17,907 nucleotides of DNA from Alphaproteobacteria bacterium (GTDB taxonomy: Bacteria > Pseudomonadota > Alphaproteobacteria > Micavibrionales > UBA2020): the NCBI GenBank assembly GCA_020853455.1, contig JADYYV010000035.1, forward strand, positions 1 to 17,907, given 5' to 3'. A program made the position numbers and the translations under genes. Within the stretch, counting starts at the first letter, position 1. Each line of letters starts with the position of its first letter. The notes beneath the pieces were generated by a model. It worked only from the letters and a program-made list of their open reading frames with translations. It was not told the origin of the DNA and ran no database searches. Shown one piece after another: positions 1 to 8,192 of this stretch.

Positions 1-1669
1 GATCGTTGCCGGTTTTTTTCGGCACAACGGGCGCGTTGTCGTTTTCCGCCGCCAATGGCGGTATGGGCGGCTGCACGGGCGCGGCTGCGTTGAAATCGGC
101 AGCGGGCGCCAGCGGTTTCTGCGGCAGGTACGGGCCGTATTCCTTTTCCAGCGAGGTGTAGTAAAGCTTCAGCGAACGGATCTGCGTGTCGGTCACTTCG
201 GCCCATTTGTCTTTCTTTTTGGGGTCGAGGCGGTCCTGTTCGATGCGGTCCAGCTCGCGGCGCGCCTTGGCCACCGTCATCCACGGCACATCGTTATTCG
301 CATCAAGGATATGATTGGCGATGAAACGCTTCATCGCTTCCTGTTTTTCCAGCGACAGTTCCTCGGGCGCGTTTTCATACACCACGCGGCCGGCAAATTT
401 CACGAAACGCGTGATATTCTCGTCTTCCTTGATTTCTTCGGCAAAGCGCGCGCGGAAACCGGCGACGAGGTTTGCGGCTTCCTTCCACGACGGCGCGTCG
501 CGGAATTCCTTGCACCACGCGTCCATTTTCGCCTTGATGGCGGGCGAGGATTCTTCGTGCAGCAATTCTTCGGGCTGCGTCGTCCAGCTGGGCGCTTTTG
601 CCGGACGCTCTTCCTTGGCCAGCTTCGCGGCTTCGCGGATATTGTCGAGGAATTGCGGGTTTGCCGCGATCAGCGCGGCGCGGTCATTGGCCAGTTTTTC
701 GTCGAAACCGGCGGGCAGCACGGCCTCCGACAAATCCATCGGCATCAGGATCGGCTGCTGCGTCTTGCGCACAAGGCGGAAGGCGGAAACGGGATCGGGC
801 TGGCCGCGCGGTGCTTTTTTGGACTGGTCGAGGATGACCTGTTTCAGTTCATCGACCGACATCGACAAATACGGTTTCGGGTCGAGACTGAGGTCGAACA
901 TGATTTCGGTCACGCCGCTGCCGTTGCGCGCGCCCAGCGACGTCACAACCGCCGCGTTTTTGTTGCCGAAGGAGAAAGCGGTGTGCGTGAACACGGCGTT
1001 TTCTTTCACGAAGGCGTCGACACCCTCGACCGACGCTGTTTTCGTCAGCTGTTCCCACAGCTGCGGCGCGGATTTTTTCACGAGCTTGGCAACGCCCAGC
1101 GTCGCCTTGATGTCGTTCATCGCGTCATGCGCGTCTTCTTCGGACAGGCCGACATTGTTCTGGCGGGCGACCACGCCAAGCTTCATGCTGGGCGCGCCGT
1201 TGGCGTTTTTCTGGGTCAGGGTCAGCAATTCGGGCATATAGGCCGAGGCCGCCTGCACCGCGATTATCACGTCGAAGCGGCTGTTGCTTAACCCGCTTGA
1301 CGGGTTTTTGGCCGACAGCATGTCGCTGTCCAGCAGGTTCTGGTGCAGGTTCTGGGCGAGGATATCGTCGTCGTAACCGATATTGTTATAGCCGGAGAAA
1401 ATAACCGGCCAGTACTGGCTGCGCGCCCACTGATCGACTTCCTGCATCAGCTCGAACGCCGAATTTTTGGCATTCTTGAGATCGGCGGCGGTGAAGCCGG
1501 TGGTCAGCAGCGCGCCCGGTCCGGGCACGGTCCAGGGCGATACGCGCGCCTCCAGCTTTTTCATGGACAAAATATTCATGTCGTCATCGGCAAAGATCAG
1601 GCCGATCTGTAAAATCTGCGCGAAATCGCGTTCAAGGCCGGTCGTTTCCAGGTCGTAGAAAATATACAT
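1..1669 (-). CDS. sbcB: Exodeoxyribonuclease I (partial, C-terminus beyond the left edge)
   Basis: This encodes a DEDDh-family 3'-5' single-strand DNA exonuclease of the ExoI/SbcB type, acting in mismatch repair and recombination clean-up. The frame is open from the ATG at 1669 to position 1, giving at least 556 codons. Visible motifs are ExoI YDLETTG (D6, E8), ExoII GYNNIGYDDD (residues 93-102) and ExoIII HDAMND, with H181 and D186 at the same numbers as the active-site residues of the E. coli enzyme; LGVAKLVK follows as in E. coli. The start is supported by AAGGAAG 8 nt upstream. The protein is already longer than E. coli ExoI (about 475 aa). The part near the window edge is rich in Pro and Ala (residues about 515-550) and looks like a linker to an extra tail that cannot be seen. 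It is divergent from glnD. The family assignment is strong; the function of the tail is unknown. Confidence 0.88.
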   Translation of the reverse strand, partial: MYIFYDLETTGLERDFAQILQIGLIFADDDMNILSMKKLEARVSPWTVPGPGALLTTGFTAADLKNAKNSAFELMQEVDQWARSQYWPVIFSGYNNIGYDDDILAQNLHQNLLDSDMLSAKNPSSGLSNSRFDVIIAVQAASAYMPELLTLTQKNANGAPSMKLGVVARQNNVGLSEEDAHDAMNDIKATLGVAKLVKKSAPQLWEQLTKTASVEGVDAFVKENAVFTHTAFSFGNKNAAVVTSLGARNGSGVTEIMFDLSLDPKPYLSMSVDELKQVILDQSKKAPRGQPDPVSAFRLVRKTQQPILMPMDLSEAVLPAGFDEKLANDRAALIAANPQFLDNIREAAKLAKEERPAKAPSWTTQPEELLHEESSPAIKAKMDAWCKEFRDAPSWKEAANLVAGFRARFAEEIKEDENITRFVKFAGRVVYENAPEELSLEKQEAMKRFIANHILDANNDVPWMTVAKARRELDRIEQDRLDPKKKDKWAEVTDTQIRSLKLYYTSLEKEYGPYLPQKPLAPAADFNAAAPVQPPIPPLAAENDNAPVVPKKTGND

Positions 1670-1678
1670 AAGCTATGC

Positions 1679-1760
1679 TTCCTTCGCGTCGCTGTGGGCC
1701 CGAAATTCGCGGTATTGTTCTGTCGTGGTGTTGATATACTGGTAGCATTCCGCGAAGGAA
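1679..1760. repeat. 10-bp inverted repeat in the sbcB-glnD divergent spacer
   Basis: TTCCTTCGCG at 1679-1688 is matched exactly by its reverse complement CGCGAAGGAA at 1751-1760, with 62 bp between. The left arm contains the sbcB Shine-Dalgarno sequence on the minus strand; the right arm lies downstream of the likely glnD -10 element. It could be an operator pair or chance. The rest of the spacer (1670-1812) shows no gene. Confidence 0.35.
1732..1740 (+). promoter_or_regulatory. Possible extended -10 promoter for glnD
   Basis: TGATATACT fits an extended -10 element (TG-N-TATACT). No convincing -35 is placed at normal distance. It would give a leader of about 65 nt before the glnD ATG. This is a weak call from consensus matching by eye. 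Confidence 0.3.
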
Positions 1761-1812
1761 AGCACAATATCTTAGGGAAATAAAACTGCGGTTTGGGCAG
1801 AATTCTTGAAAT

Positions 1813-4470
1813 ATGACGCAAAGCAATAAACCTTCATCTTCTACTTTAACTGCAACAGATAAAAGCAGCGCAATCAGTAAATTGATGGATGATTTCAAAC
1901 AGAAACGTGAAGCCCTGCTGGCGCGCCTGCAGAAAAAAGCCCTGCTGCATAAAGATGGTTATTTTCATAATCAGTTATCCCGTCTTTGTGATTCCACCCT
2001 CGCCGCGCTGGCCGATCTGGCGGCCGAAAAAGCGGAGGCGAAGCAGCCGCTGCCCTGCATCGTGGCGGTGGGCGGCTACGGACGGCAGGAACTCGCCCCC
2101 TTTTCCGACCTAGACATATTGTTCGTAACCGATACCGAACTGACCGCCGCCGGCAAAAAACTGGTCGAGGTGCTGCACACGGCGTTCTGGAGCGCGGGGC
2201 TGAAGCTCGCCTATTCCGTCCGCACCGTGGCGGATTGCGAAGATGCCATGAAAACCGACCTGCATTTCGTGACCAGTCTTTTGGAAAAGCGCCTGGTCTG
2301 GGGCCCGAAGAAGGTTTTCGCGTCGCTGGCCGCCGCCGTGCAGGAACATCACGACGCCGCCTCCCCCGCCACCTTCATCGCCGCCAAGCTGGCGGAACAG
2401 GAAGCGCGGCACAAGAAACTGGGCGACAGCCGTTACCAGCTGCAGCCGAATATCAAGGAGAGCAAGGGCGGCTTGCGCGATATCCAGACGCTGCTGTGGA
2501 TCGCCAATTTCCTGTACGGCATCACCACGCCCGATGGTCTTGTCGAAAAAGGCGTGCTGACCGCGCAGGAGGCGGCGACGCTGCAGGACGCGCAGGAATT
2601 TTTATGGGCGGTGCGCTGGCATCTGCATCTGGCCAATGGCCGCTTCGATGATCGCCTTGCCTTCGACATCCAGCCCGAAATTGCGGCGCGGATGGGATAT
2701 AAAGAAACCGAGCTGAACAAGCGCGCCGAGCATTTCATGAAAGACTATTTCATGACGGCAGCCGAAGTCGGCCACCTGACGCGCATCATCTGCGCCGACC
2801 TTGAAGCGCGGAGTTTAAGCGCGGGCGCGACGGCCGGCACGAAAAAGATTTCGATCGCCGATGTGATCGAAGGCTTCCCGCTGACAAACAACCGGCTGAA
2901 CATCGCCGAGAAAACGCAGTTCCGCAAAACGCCGTCCGATATCGTGCGCATTTTCCGCGTCAGCCAGAACAGCGGATACGACATCCACCCCGACGCGCTG
3001 CGCGCGGTCCGCAACGCCGTCAAAAATGCCGATTTCACGCAGGACGGCGAAGCGTTCCGCCTGTTCCTGCTGATCCTGCTGGATGAAAAGAAATCGGAAC
3101 AGACGCTGCGGCGGCTGAACGAAGCGGGCGTTTTATCCGCATTATTGCCCGATTTCGGCAATATTTTCGCGCATATGCAATACGACATGTATCACGTGTT
3201 CACGGCGGACGAACATACGATCCGCGCCGTCGGCATGATGCACAAGATCGAAAACGGCGAGCTGGCGGCGGATGCGCCTCTTGCCACCGAGCTGTTCAAG
3301 AAAATTCAATCGCGCCGCGCGTTATACGTCGCGATGTTCCTGCACGATATCGCCAAGGGCACGGGCGGCAAACACTCGGAAGCCGGCGCGGAAGTGGCGC
3401 GCAAAATCTGCCCGCTGCTGGGCATCACGCCGGAAGAAACCGAAACGGTCATCTGGCTGGTCGAATATCATCTTGTGATGACCATGACCGCGTTCAAGCG
3501 CGACCTGAACGACCCGAAAGCGATAGAAGATTTCGTCGGCTATGTGCAGTCACCCGAACGCCTGAAACTGCTGACGATCCTGACCACCGCCGACATCATG
3601 GCGGTCGGCCCCGACAAATGGAACACCTGGAAATCGGGCCTGCTGGCGGAGCTGTACGACAAAGCGTACGAGCATATGTCCGGCACGCCGAAAGACCGCG
3701 ACGATAATGACCAGTTCATCATCCTGCAAAAACAGGCGCGGCGGCTGGTGGGCGCGAACGCGCCGACGCTGCAATACCTCACCGACTACGCGCCGAAATA
3801 TTTCTGGCTGAGTTTTTCGCCCGAGGCGATTGCGGGTTTCGTGCAGGCGATTGAAAAAAACACCGGCAAGGAAGCGACCGTGATCCGCGTTTCGCCCAAC
3901 ACGGCGCAGGACTTTACGGAAGTTTTCATCTTTACCCCCGACCGCAAAGGCCTGTTCGCCACCCTGTCGGGCGCGATGGCGGCCGCGGGCGCGTCGATTG
4001 TGGATGCGCGCATCTTTACCCTGACGAATGGCATGGCGCTCGACGTATTCCAGATTCAGGATCTGCGCGGCCATGTGTATGACAATAACGCCTATTTGCA
4101 AAAAACGCTGAAAGCCGCGCTGGCGGGCACGCTGAACCTCGACCACGAAATCGCGGAACGCCGCCGCACCGCGCCGCAAAAAGGCCGCCATATTTCCGTG
4201 CAACCCCGTGTCATCATTGACAATAACGCCAGCGTCAGCAACACGGTGATCGAGGTGAACGGCAAGGACCGCGCGGGCTTCCTCTATGACATTACATCTA
4301 CACTGACGCATGACGGTTTGCAGATCTCCGCCGCCAAGATCACGACCTTCGGCAGCCGCGCGGTCGACGTATTTTATGTGAAAGACAGCTTCGGCCTCAA
4401 GGTCGTCCACCGCGCCAAACTGACCGCCGTCGAAAAAAGCCTGATGGCTGCGCTTGTCAAGAATCAGTAA
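1813..4470 (+). CDS. glnD: [Protein-PII] uridylyltransferase / uridylyl-removing enzyme
   Basis: GlnD is the nitrogen sensor that uridylylates PII proteins when glutamine is low and removes UMP when it is high. The 885-aa protein has the whole family layout: a nucleotidyltransferase domain with GGYGRQELAPFSDLDIL (residues 87-103, metal ligands D99 and D101), a helical GlnE-like region, an HD hydrolase domain with LHDIAKG near residue 510 that removes UMP, and two C-terminal ACT domains (about 700-780 and 810-885) that bind glutamine. Length is close to other alphaproteobacterial GlnD proteins. The ATG at 1813 has no clear Shine-Dalgarno sequence; an in-frame ATG at codon 25 is an alternative, and the Ser/Thr-rich first 25 residues are not conserved in the family. 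It is divergent from sbcB, and the next gene, aroF, has its own candidate promoter. Confidence 0.95.
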   Translation: MTQSNKPSSSTLTATDKSSAISKLMDDFKQKREALLARLQKKALLHKDGYFHNQLSRLCDSTLAALADLAAEKAEAKQPLPCIVAVGGYGRQELAPFSDLDILFVTDTELTAAGKKLVEVLHTAFWSAGLKLAYSVRTVADCEDAMKTDLHFVTSLLEKRLVWGPKKVFASLAAAVQEHHDAASPATFIAAKLAEQEARHKKLGDSRYQLQPNIKESKGGLRDIQTLLWIANFLYGITTPDGLVEKGVLTAQEAATLQDAQEFLWAVRWHLHLANGRFDDRLAFDIQPEIAARMGYKETELNKRAEHFMKDYFMTAAEVGHLTRIICADLEARSLSAGATAGTKKISIADVIEGFPLTNNRLNIAEKTQFRKTPSDIVRIFRVSQNSGYDIHPDALRAVRNAVKNADFTQDGEAFRLFLLILLDEKKSEQTLRRLNEAGVLSALLPDFGNIFAHMQYDMYHVFTADEHTIRAVGMMHKIENGELAADAPLATELFKKIQSRRALYVAMFLHDIAKGTGGKHSEAGAEVARKICPLLGITPEETETVIWLVEYHLVMTMTAFKRDLNDPKAIEDFVGYVQSPERLKLLTILTTADIMAVGPDKWNTWKSGLLAELYDKAYEHMSGTPKDRDDNDQFIILQKQARRLVGANAPTLQYLTDYAPKYFWLSFSPEAIAGFVQAIEKNTGKEATVIRVSPNTAQDFTEVFIFTPDRKGLFATLSGAMAAAGASIVDARIFTLTNGMALDVFQIQDLRGHVYDNNAYLQKTLKAALAGTLNLDHEIAERRRTAPQKGRHISVQPRVIIDNNASVSNTVIEVNGKDRAGFLYDITSTLTHDGLQISAAKITTFGSRAVDVFYVKDSFGLKVVHRAKLTAVEKSLMAALVKNQ

Positions 4471-4483
4471 CACCGCATATAAT
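4454..4483 (+). promoter_or_regulatory. Candidate sigma70 promoter for aroF
   Basis: TTGTCA (4454-4459) and a perfect TATAAT (4478-4483) are 18 bp apart. The -35 lies inside the last codons of glnD and the -10 just after its stop. Transcription would start about 30 nt before the aroF TTG. Found by eye, not tested. Confidence 0.45.
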
Positions 4484-4508
4484 TTTACTGGTTAAAAATC
4501 AAATGGTT

Positions 4509-4522
4509 GGAGATACCTCTTG
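4509..4522 (+). promoter_or_regulatory. Ribosome binding site deciding the aroF TTG start
   Basis: GGAG at 4509-4512 stands 7 nt before TTG at 4520. This spacing supports the rare TTG start. Confidence 0.6.
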
Positions 4523-5944
4523 GCGATCAAAGCTGTCGAAAAAAATTCTGCGTCCGCATCAAAGTGGACTCCCGACAGCTGGCGCGCCAAACCCGCGAAG
4601 CAATTGCCTGTCTACGACAACGAAGACGAATTGAAGATTGTTGAAAACACGCTCAAGAATTATCCGCCGCTGGTTTTCGCAGGCGAAGCGCGCCGCCTGA
4701 AAAAGGCGCTGGCGAAAGTCGGCGCGGGCGAAGCGATCCTGCTGCAGGGCGGCGACTGCGCCGAAAGTTTTGCGGAATTCCATCCGCGCAATATCCGCGA
4801 CACGTTCCGCGTGATTTTGCAAATGGCGATCATCATGTCCTTCTCCGCCTCCGTGCCTGTCGTCAAGGTCGGGCGTCTGGCGGGGCAGTTTGCGAAGCCG
4901 CGCTCTGATGGTAACGAAACCAAAAACGGCGTGACGCTGCCCAGCTATAAGGGCGACATCATCAACGGGTCGGAATTCACGCCGGAATCCCGCCGCCCGA
5001 ACCCGCAGCGCATCATTCAGGCTTACAACCAGTCGGCCGCGACGCTGAACCTTGTGCGCGCCTTCGCGCATGGCGGTTATGCCGACCTGCACCGCGTCAA
5101 CAAATGGATGCTCGATTTCGTGAAGGGCCACCCGATGTCGGAGCGGTATCGCGATCTGTCGGAGCGTATCGACCAGGCGCTGGCCTTTATGGCTGCTGCC
5201 GGCATTACGGGCGAAAGCTCCCAGCAGATCCGCGAAGTTGAATTCTACACCTCGCACGAGGCGCTGCTGCTGCCCTATGAAGAAGCGCTGACCCGCGTGG
5301 ATTCAACGACCGGCGAATATTACGACGTTTCCGCGCATATGCTGTGGATCGGCGACCGCACGCGCCAGCCCGACGGCGCGCATGTGGAATTCCTGCGCGG
5401 CGTGAAAAACCCGATCGCCTTCAAATGCGGACCCAGCCTGCCGGTCGACGACATGCTGAAGCTGATGGACATCCTGAACCCCGATAACGAACCGGGCCGC
5501 CTCACCCTCATTTCCCGCATGGGGCATGACAAGGTTGAAAAACACCTGCCCGAACTGATCCGCGCCGTGAAAAAATCCGGCCATAACGTCACATGGTCCT
5601 GCGACCCCATGCACGGCAACACGCGCACCGCCAGCAGCGGCTACAAAACCCGCGAATTCGGCAATATCATGTCCGAAGTCAAACAGTTCTTTGATATTCA
5701 CTACGCCGAGGGCAGCTATCCCGGCGGCGTGCATTTCGAGCTGACGGGACAGGACGTGACCGAATGCGTCGGCGGCGCGTACAAGATCACCGATGAAAAC
5801 CTGAGCGAGCGTTACCACACCCATTGCGACCCGCGCCTGAACGCGTCGCAGGCCCTGGAACTCGCCTTCCTGATCGCCGACGAACTGCGCGGCCATTACG
5901 TCCGCAAGCGCGATGCCGCCGATGACGAAGGCATGAAGGTGTAA
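4520..5944 (+). CDS. aroF: 3-deoxy-7-phosphoheptulonate synthase, class II
   Basis: This enzyme condenses phosphoenolpyruvate and erythrose 4-phosphate to DAHP, the first step of the shikimate pathway. The 474-aa product is the class II (plant/mycobacterial) type, not the AroFGH class I type. Visible class II motifs are GGDCAESFAEF (metal-ligand Cys at residue 80), GRLAGQFAKPRS, SHEALLLPYEEALTR, WIGDRTRQPDGAHVEF, FKCGPSL, SRMGHDKVEKHLP, SCDPMHGNT and GGVHFELTGQDVTECVGG, which supply the remaining metal and phosphoenolpyruvate contacts. The start is a TTG; GGAG lies 7 nt upstream at 4509-4512 and no in-frame ATG fits better. Length is slightly above the usual 450-465. Its stop codon is immediately followed by the nadE ATG, so the two are probably one transcript. 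The symbol follows common alphaproteobacterial usage; aroG or aroH are also used. Confidence 0.93.
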   Translation: MAIKAVEKNSASASKWTPDSWRAKPAKQLPVYDNEDELKIVENTLKNYPPLVFAGEARRLKKALAKVGAGEAILLQGGDCAESFAEFHPRNIRDTFRVILQMAIIMSFSASVPVVKVGRLAGQFAKPRSDGNETKNGVTLPSYKGDIINGSEFTPESRRPNPQRIIQAYNQSAATLNLVRAFAHGGYADLHRVNKWMLDFVKGHPMSERYRDLSERIDQALAFMAAAGITGESSQQIREVEFYTSHEALLLPYEEALTRVDSTTGEYYDVSAHMLWIGDRTRQPDGAHVEFLRGVKNPIAFKCGPSLPVDDMLKLMDILNPDNEPGRLTLISRMGHDKVEKHLPELIRAVKKSGHNVTWSCDPMHGNTRTASSGYKTREFGNIMSEVKQFFDIHYAEGSYPGGVHFELTGQDVTECVGGAYKITDENLSERYHTHCDPRLNASQALELAFLIADELRGHYVRKRDAADDEGMKV

Positions 5945-6703
5945 ATGGGAAAACATTTCACCATCACCGCCGCGCAGCTGAACCCCACGGTCGGGGATAT
6001 TTCCGGTAATATCAAGAAAATCCTCGATATCTACCAGAAGCACAAAAATCAGGCCGACCTGATTGTCTTTTCCGAGATGATCGTTACCGCCTATCCGACC
6101 GACGATTTGACGCTGAAGCCGTTCTTCATCGACCGCGTGATGAAGGGCGTGGAGAAACTGGCGCAGCAGATCGACGGCACGGGCGCGGGCATCGTGATTT
6201 CCGCGCCGTGGCGCGATCAGGGTAAAGTATTCAACACCGCGCTACTGATCCATGACGGGCAGATTGTGGCAAAGCGTTTCAAATGCCACCTGCCGAATTA
6301 CGGCGTGTTCGACGAAGTGCGCCTGTTCTCCGCCGGACACCTGCCCTTCCCCGTCGAATTCAAGGGCGCGAAGCTGGGCATCCTGACCTGCGAAGATATG
6401 TGGTTCCCCGATGTCGCGTCGCATCTGCGCAAGCACGAAGCGGAAATTTTGATTTCGCCGAACGGCAGCCCGTTTGAAATGGGCAAGACCCATGTGCGCC
6501 TCGACCATGCGCGCAAGCGTGTATCGGAAACCGGCCTTGCGCTGTTTTATATCAATCAGGTCGGCGGGCAGGATGAACTGGTGTTTGATGGCGCTTCGTT
6601 CATCATGGATCACCAAGGCAAGGTGTTGACGCAGTTTCCGAGCCATCAGGAATATGTCGTCACCACGATCTGGGAACAGGGCGTCGACCGCGTCTTCGTC
6701 TGA
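5945..6703 (+). CDS. nadE: NAD+ synthetase, N-terminal glutaminase (nitrilase-like) half
   Basis: The 252-aa product is a complete carbon-nitrogen hydrolase domain. The catalytic triad is visible as E44 (FSEMIVTAYPTDD), K113 (RFKCHLPNYGVFDE) and C149 (LTCEDMW). NGSPFEMGK and YINQVGGQDELVFDG are also typical of NadE. In the family this domain hydrolyses glutamine and channels ammonia to the synthetase domain. The ATG directly follows the aroF TAA with no spacer, and GAAGG in the end of aroF can serve as ribosome binding site, so translation is probably coupled. The product ends at the TGA at 6701, just past the last strand of the domain. Confidence 0.8.
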   Translation: MGKHFTITAAQLNPTVGDISGNIKKILDIYQKHKNQADLIVFSEMIVTAYPTDDLTLKPFFIDRVMKGVEKLAQQIDGTGAGIVISAPWRDQGKVFNTALLIHDGQIVAKRFKCHLPNYGVFDEVRLFSAGHLPFPVEFKGAKLGILTCEDMWFPDVASHLRKHEAEILISPNGSPFEMGKTHVRLDHARKRVSETGLALFYINQVGGQDELVFDGASFIMDHQGKVLTQFPSHQEYVVTTIWEQGVDRVFV

Positions 6704-6784
6704 AAATCGGCGGAGGCGTCGCACAACCTGTATGCGGGATCGGAAGCGGTTTATCAAACGCTCGTCCTCGGCCTGCGCGACTAC

Positions 6785-7621
6785 GTGAACAAGAATAATT
6801 TTCCGGGCGTGCTGCTGGGCATGTCGGGCGGCATCGACAGCGCGCTGTCGGCGGCGATTGCGGTCGATGCGCTCGGCCCCGACCGCGTACAATGCTATAT
6901 GATGCCTTCGCCGCACACCTCGCAGGAAAGCGTCGATGACGCGGCGGAATGCGCAAAGCTGCTGGGCATCAAGCATGGCAATATGCCCATCGACCACGCG
7001 ATGAAAACCTATGCCGAGATGCTGAAAACATCGGCGAACCAGAACCTGAGCGGCACGACCGCCGAAAACATTCAGGCGCGCACGCGCGGCATGCTGCTGA
7101 TGGCGCTGTCGAACGCGACCGGCTACATGGTTTTATCGACGGGCAACAAATCGGAAATGTCGGTCGGTTATGCCACGCTGTATGGCGATATGTGCGGCGG
7201 GTACAACGTGCTGAAAGACGTTTACAAGATGATGGTGTTCGAGCTGTCGAAATGGCGGAACCAGTATCATCCGGCAAACGTCAAAGGCCCCGCCGGCCGC
7301 GTGATACCGGAGCGCATCATCACCAAGCCGCCGTCGGCAGAACTCAGCCCCGGCCAGAAAGACGAAGACAGCCTGCCGCCCTATGCGGCGCTCGACGATA
7401 TCCTGCATTGCCTTGTCGAGGAAGAAATGAACATCGACGCGATCGTGGAACGCGGCCATGCGGTGGAAACAGTCAACAAAGTCTGGAAACTGCTCGACCA
7501 CGCCGAATACAAGCGCAGGCAGGCCTGCCCCGGCGTCAAGATCAGCCGCAAGGCCTTCGGCCGCGACAGGCGTTATCCGATCACCAACAAATTCACCGAC
7601 CTGATTGTCGAGAATGGCTAA
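6785..7621 (+). CDS. nadE: NAD+ synthetase, C-terminal ATP-dependent synthetase half
   Basis: This region encodes the N-type ATP pyrophosphatase domain that adenylates deamido-NAD+ and amidates it with ammonia. Motifs seen are LLGMSGGIDSAL (PP-loop), LSTGNKSEMSVGYATLYGD, GGYNVLKDVYK, ERIITKPPSAEL, DEDSLPPY and GVKISRKAFGRDRRYPIT, all typical of bacterial NadE. The first usable start after the TGA is GTG 6785, 81 nt on, and it has no good Shine-Dalgarno sequence. A GGAGG at 6712-6716 lies only 9 nt after the stop, but the ATG it would serve (6732) is out of frame and the in-frame codon nearby is CTG (6728). Whether this half is translated independently is unknown. Frame is the same as the first half. 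Confidence 0.72.
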   Translation: MNKNNFPGVLLGMSGGIDSALSAAIAVDALGPDRVQCYMMPSPHTSQESVDDAAECAKLLGIKHGNMPIDHAMKTYAEMLKTSANQNLSGTTAENIQARTRGMLLMALSNATGYMVLSTGNKSEMSVGYATLYGDMCGGYNVLKDVYKMMVFELSKWRNQYHPANVKGPAGRVIPERIITKPPSAELSPGQKDEDSLPPYAALDDILHCLVEEEMNIDAIVERGHAVETVNKVWKLLDHAEYKRRQACPGVKISRKAFGRDRRYPITNKFTDLIVENG

Positions 7622-7679
7622 GAACTAAAACGGTACTTCGAATTGGGCACTACAGTTGAAACAGGGGAGTTTCAAAAGT

Positions 7680-8126
7680 ATGGAAGAGACGTTCGACGAG
7701 ATCATCAAGGCGCAGGGCATCTATAAAAAGATGGTCGCCTGCGACAGTCCCGCCGCCTTCAAGAAGGTGTTTTCGGAAGCGATCTATGCGTCTTCCCTCA
7801 CCGATTTTTATCCCGTTGTGGTGCGCGCGCAAATCGCCGCAGCACTGCTGGCGGCGCATGAACTGCGCGGCACCGAAGGTTTCGTGTTTGGCGATTATCT
7901 CTACAATTCCTTCGGCCTGCACCCGCACCACTTCCTGCAATCATCGACGCAAAGCACCGCAGATATCATGGAGCGCGATCTGGCGGAGGTGGAAGGCATG
8001 TTCCGCACCTTCGGCTACGCCATCGAACATGGCGTGGTCGCCAATCATCCGTGCGAGGGTGATGCCATGAAAGTCATCGATTTCATCGAAGCACGCCGCA
8101 AGAAAGCCGCTGAAAACGCTGCATAA
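7680..8126 (+). CDS. Protein of unknown function (148 aa)
   Basis: I do not recognise a family. The protein is soluble and mostly helical in appearance, with no signal peptide or membrane segment. Features that stand out are an Ala-rich helix (QIAAALLAAHELRG, about residues 46-59), a GDYLYNSFGLHPHHFLQSS stretch (about 66-84) with three His close together, a possible metal or ligand site, and an acidic helix ERDLAEVEGMF. The chosen start is ATG 7680 with GGGGAG 10 nt upstream; a TTG at 7656 in the same frame would add eight residues but lacks a ribosome binding site. It lies 58 nt after nadE on the same strand and may share its transcript. Regular codon use and a clean ribosome binding site make it likely to be real. 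Confidence 0.7.
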   Translation: MEETFDEIIKAQGIYKKMVACDSPAAFKKVFSEAIYASSLTDFYPVVVRAQIAAALLAAHELRGTEGFVFGDYLYNSFGLHPHHFLQSSTQSTADIMERDLAEVEGMFRTFGYAIEHGVVANHPCEGDAMKVIDFIEARRKKAAENAA

Positions 8127-8137
8127 TTTCGACGATC

Positions 8138-8166
8138 TTGACTTCAACGGTATTGTTATGTAAATA
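8138..8166 (+). promoter_or_regulatory. Possible promoter for the GNAT gene
   Basis: TTGACT (8138-8143) is followed after 17 bp by TAAATA (8161-8166). The -35 is good and the -10 poor. It lies in the 66-bp AT-rich gap before the GNAT gene. Confidence 0.35.
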
Positions 8167-8192
8167 ATAGGCTTCCATTTCAAAGGAGTCCT

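Larger units (their letters stand above)
5945..7621 (+). pseudogene. nadE: Glutamine-dependent NAD+ synthetase locus with an in-frame TGA (codon 253)
   Basis: The whole locus reads in one frame from ATG 5945 to TAA 7621 (558 codons before the stop, the normal size of two-domain bacterial NadE) except for TGA at 6701-6703. NadE makes NAD+ from deamido-NAD+, ATP and ammonia taken from glutamine. Both domains have intact catalytic motifs and no frameshift, and the codons between TGA and the second domain read sensibly as linker. The stop lies in the variable linker between the glutaminase and synthetase domains. It could be a recent nonsense mutation, a sequencing or assembly error (TGG to TGA is one change), readthrough, or a real split into two polypeptides. 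Neighbouring genes use TGG for Trp and TGA as a true stop, so a changed genetic code is unlikely. I list it as interrupted, not as proven dead; the two halves are described separately. Confidence 0.7.

Noticed and set aside
311..1291. Long plus-strand open frames (326 and 308 aa) over sbcB
   Set aside because: They are antisense to the exonuclease I frame, which has clear catalytic motifs; their compositions are typical shadows.
3550..4473. 307-aa minus-strand open frame over the end of glnD
   Set aside because: Antisense to the HD and ACT domains of GlnD; no motif of its own.
6701..6703. TGA as Trp (altered genetic code) or selenocysteine in nadE
   Set aside because: Other genes here use TGG for Trp and several end with TGA. 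The place is a variable linker and not a catalytic Cys, and no convincing selenocysteine insertion hairpin was recognised after it.
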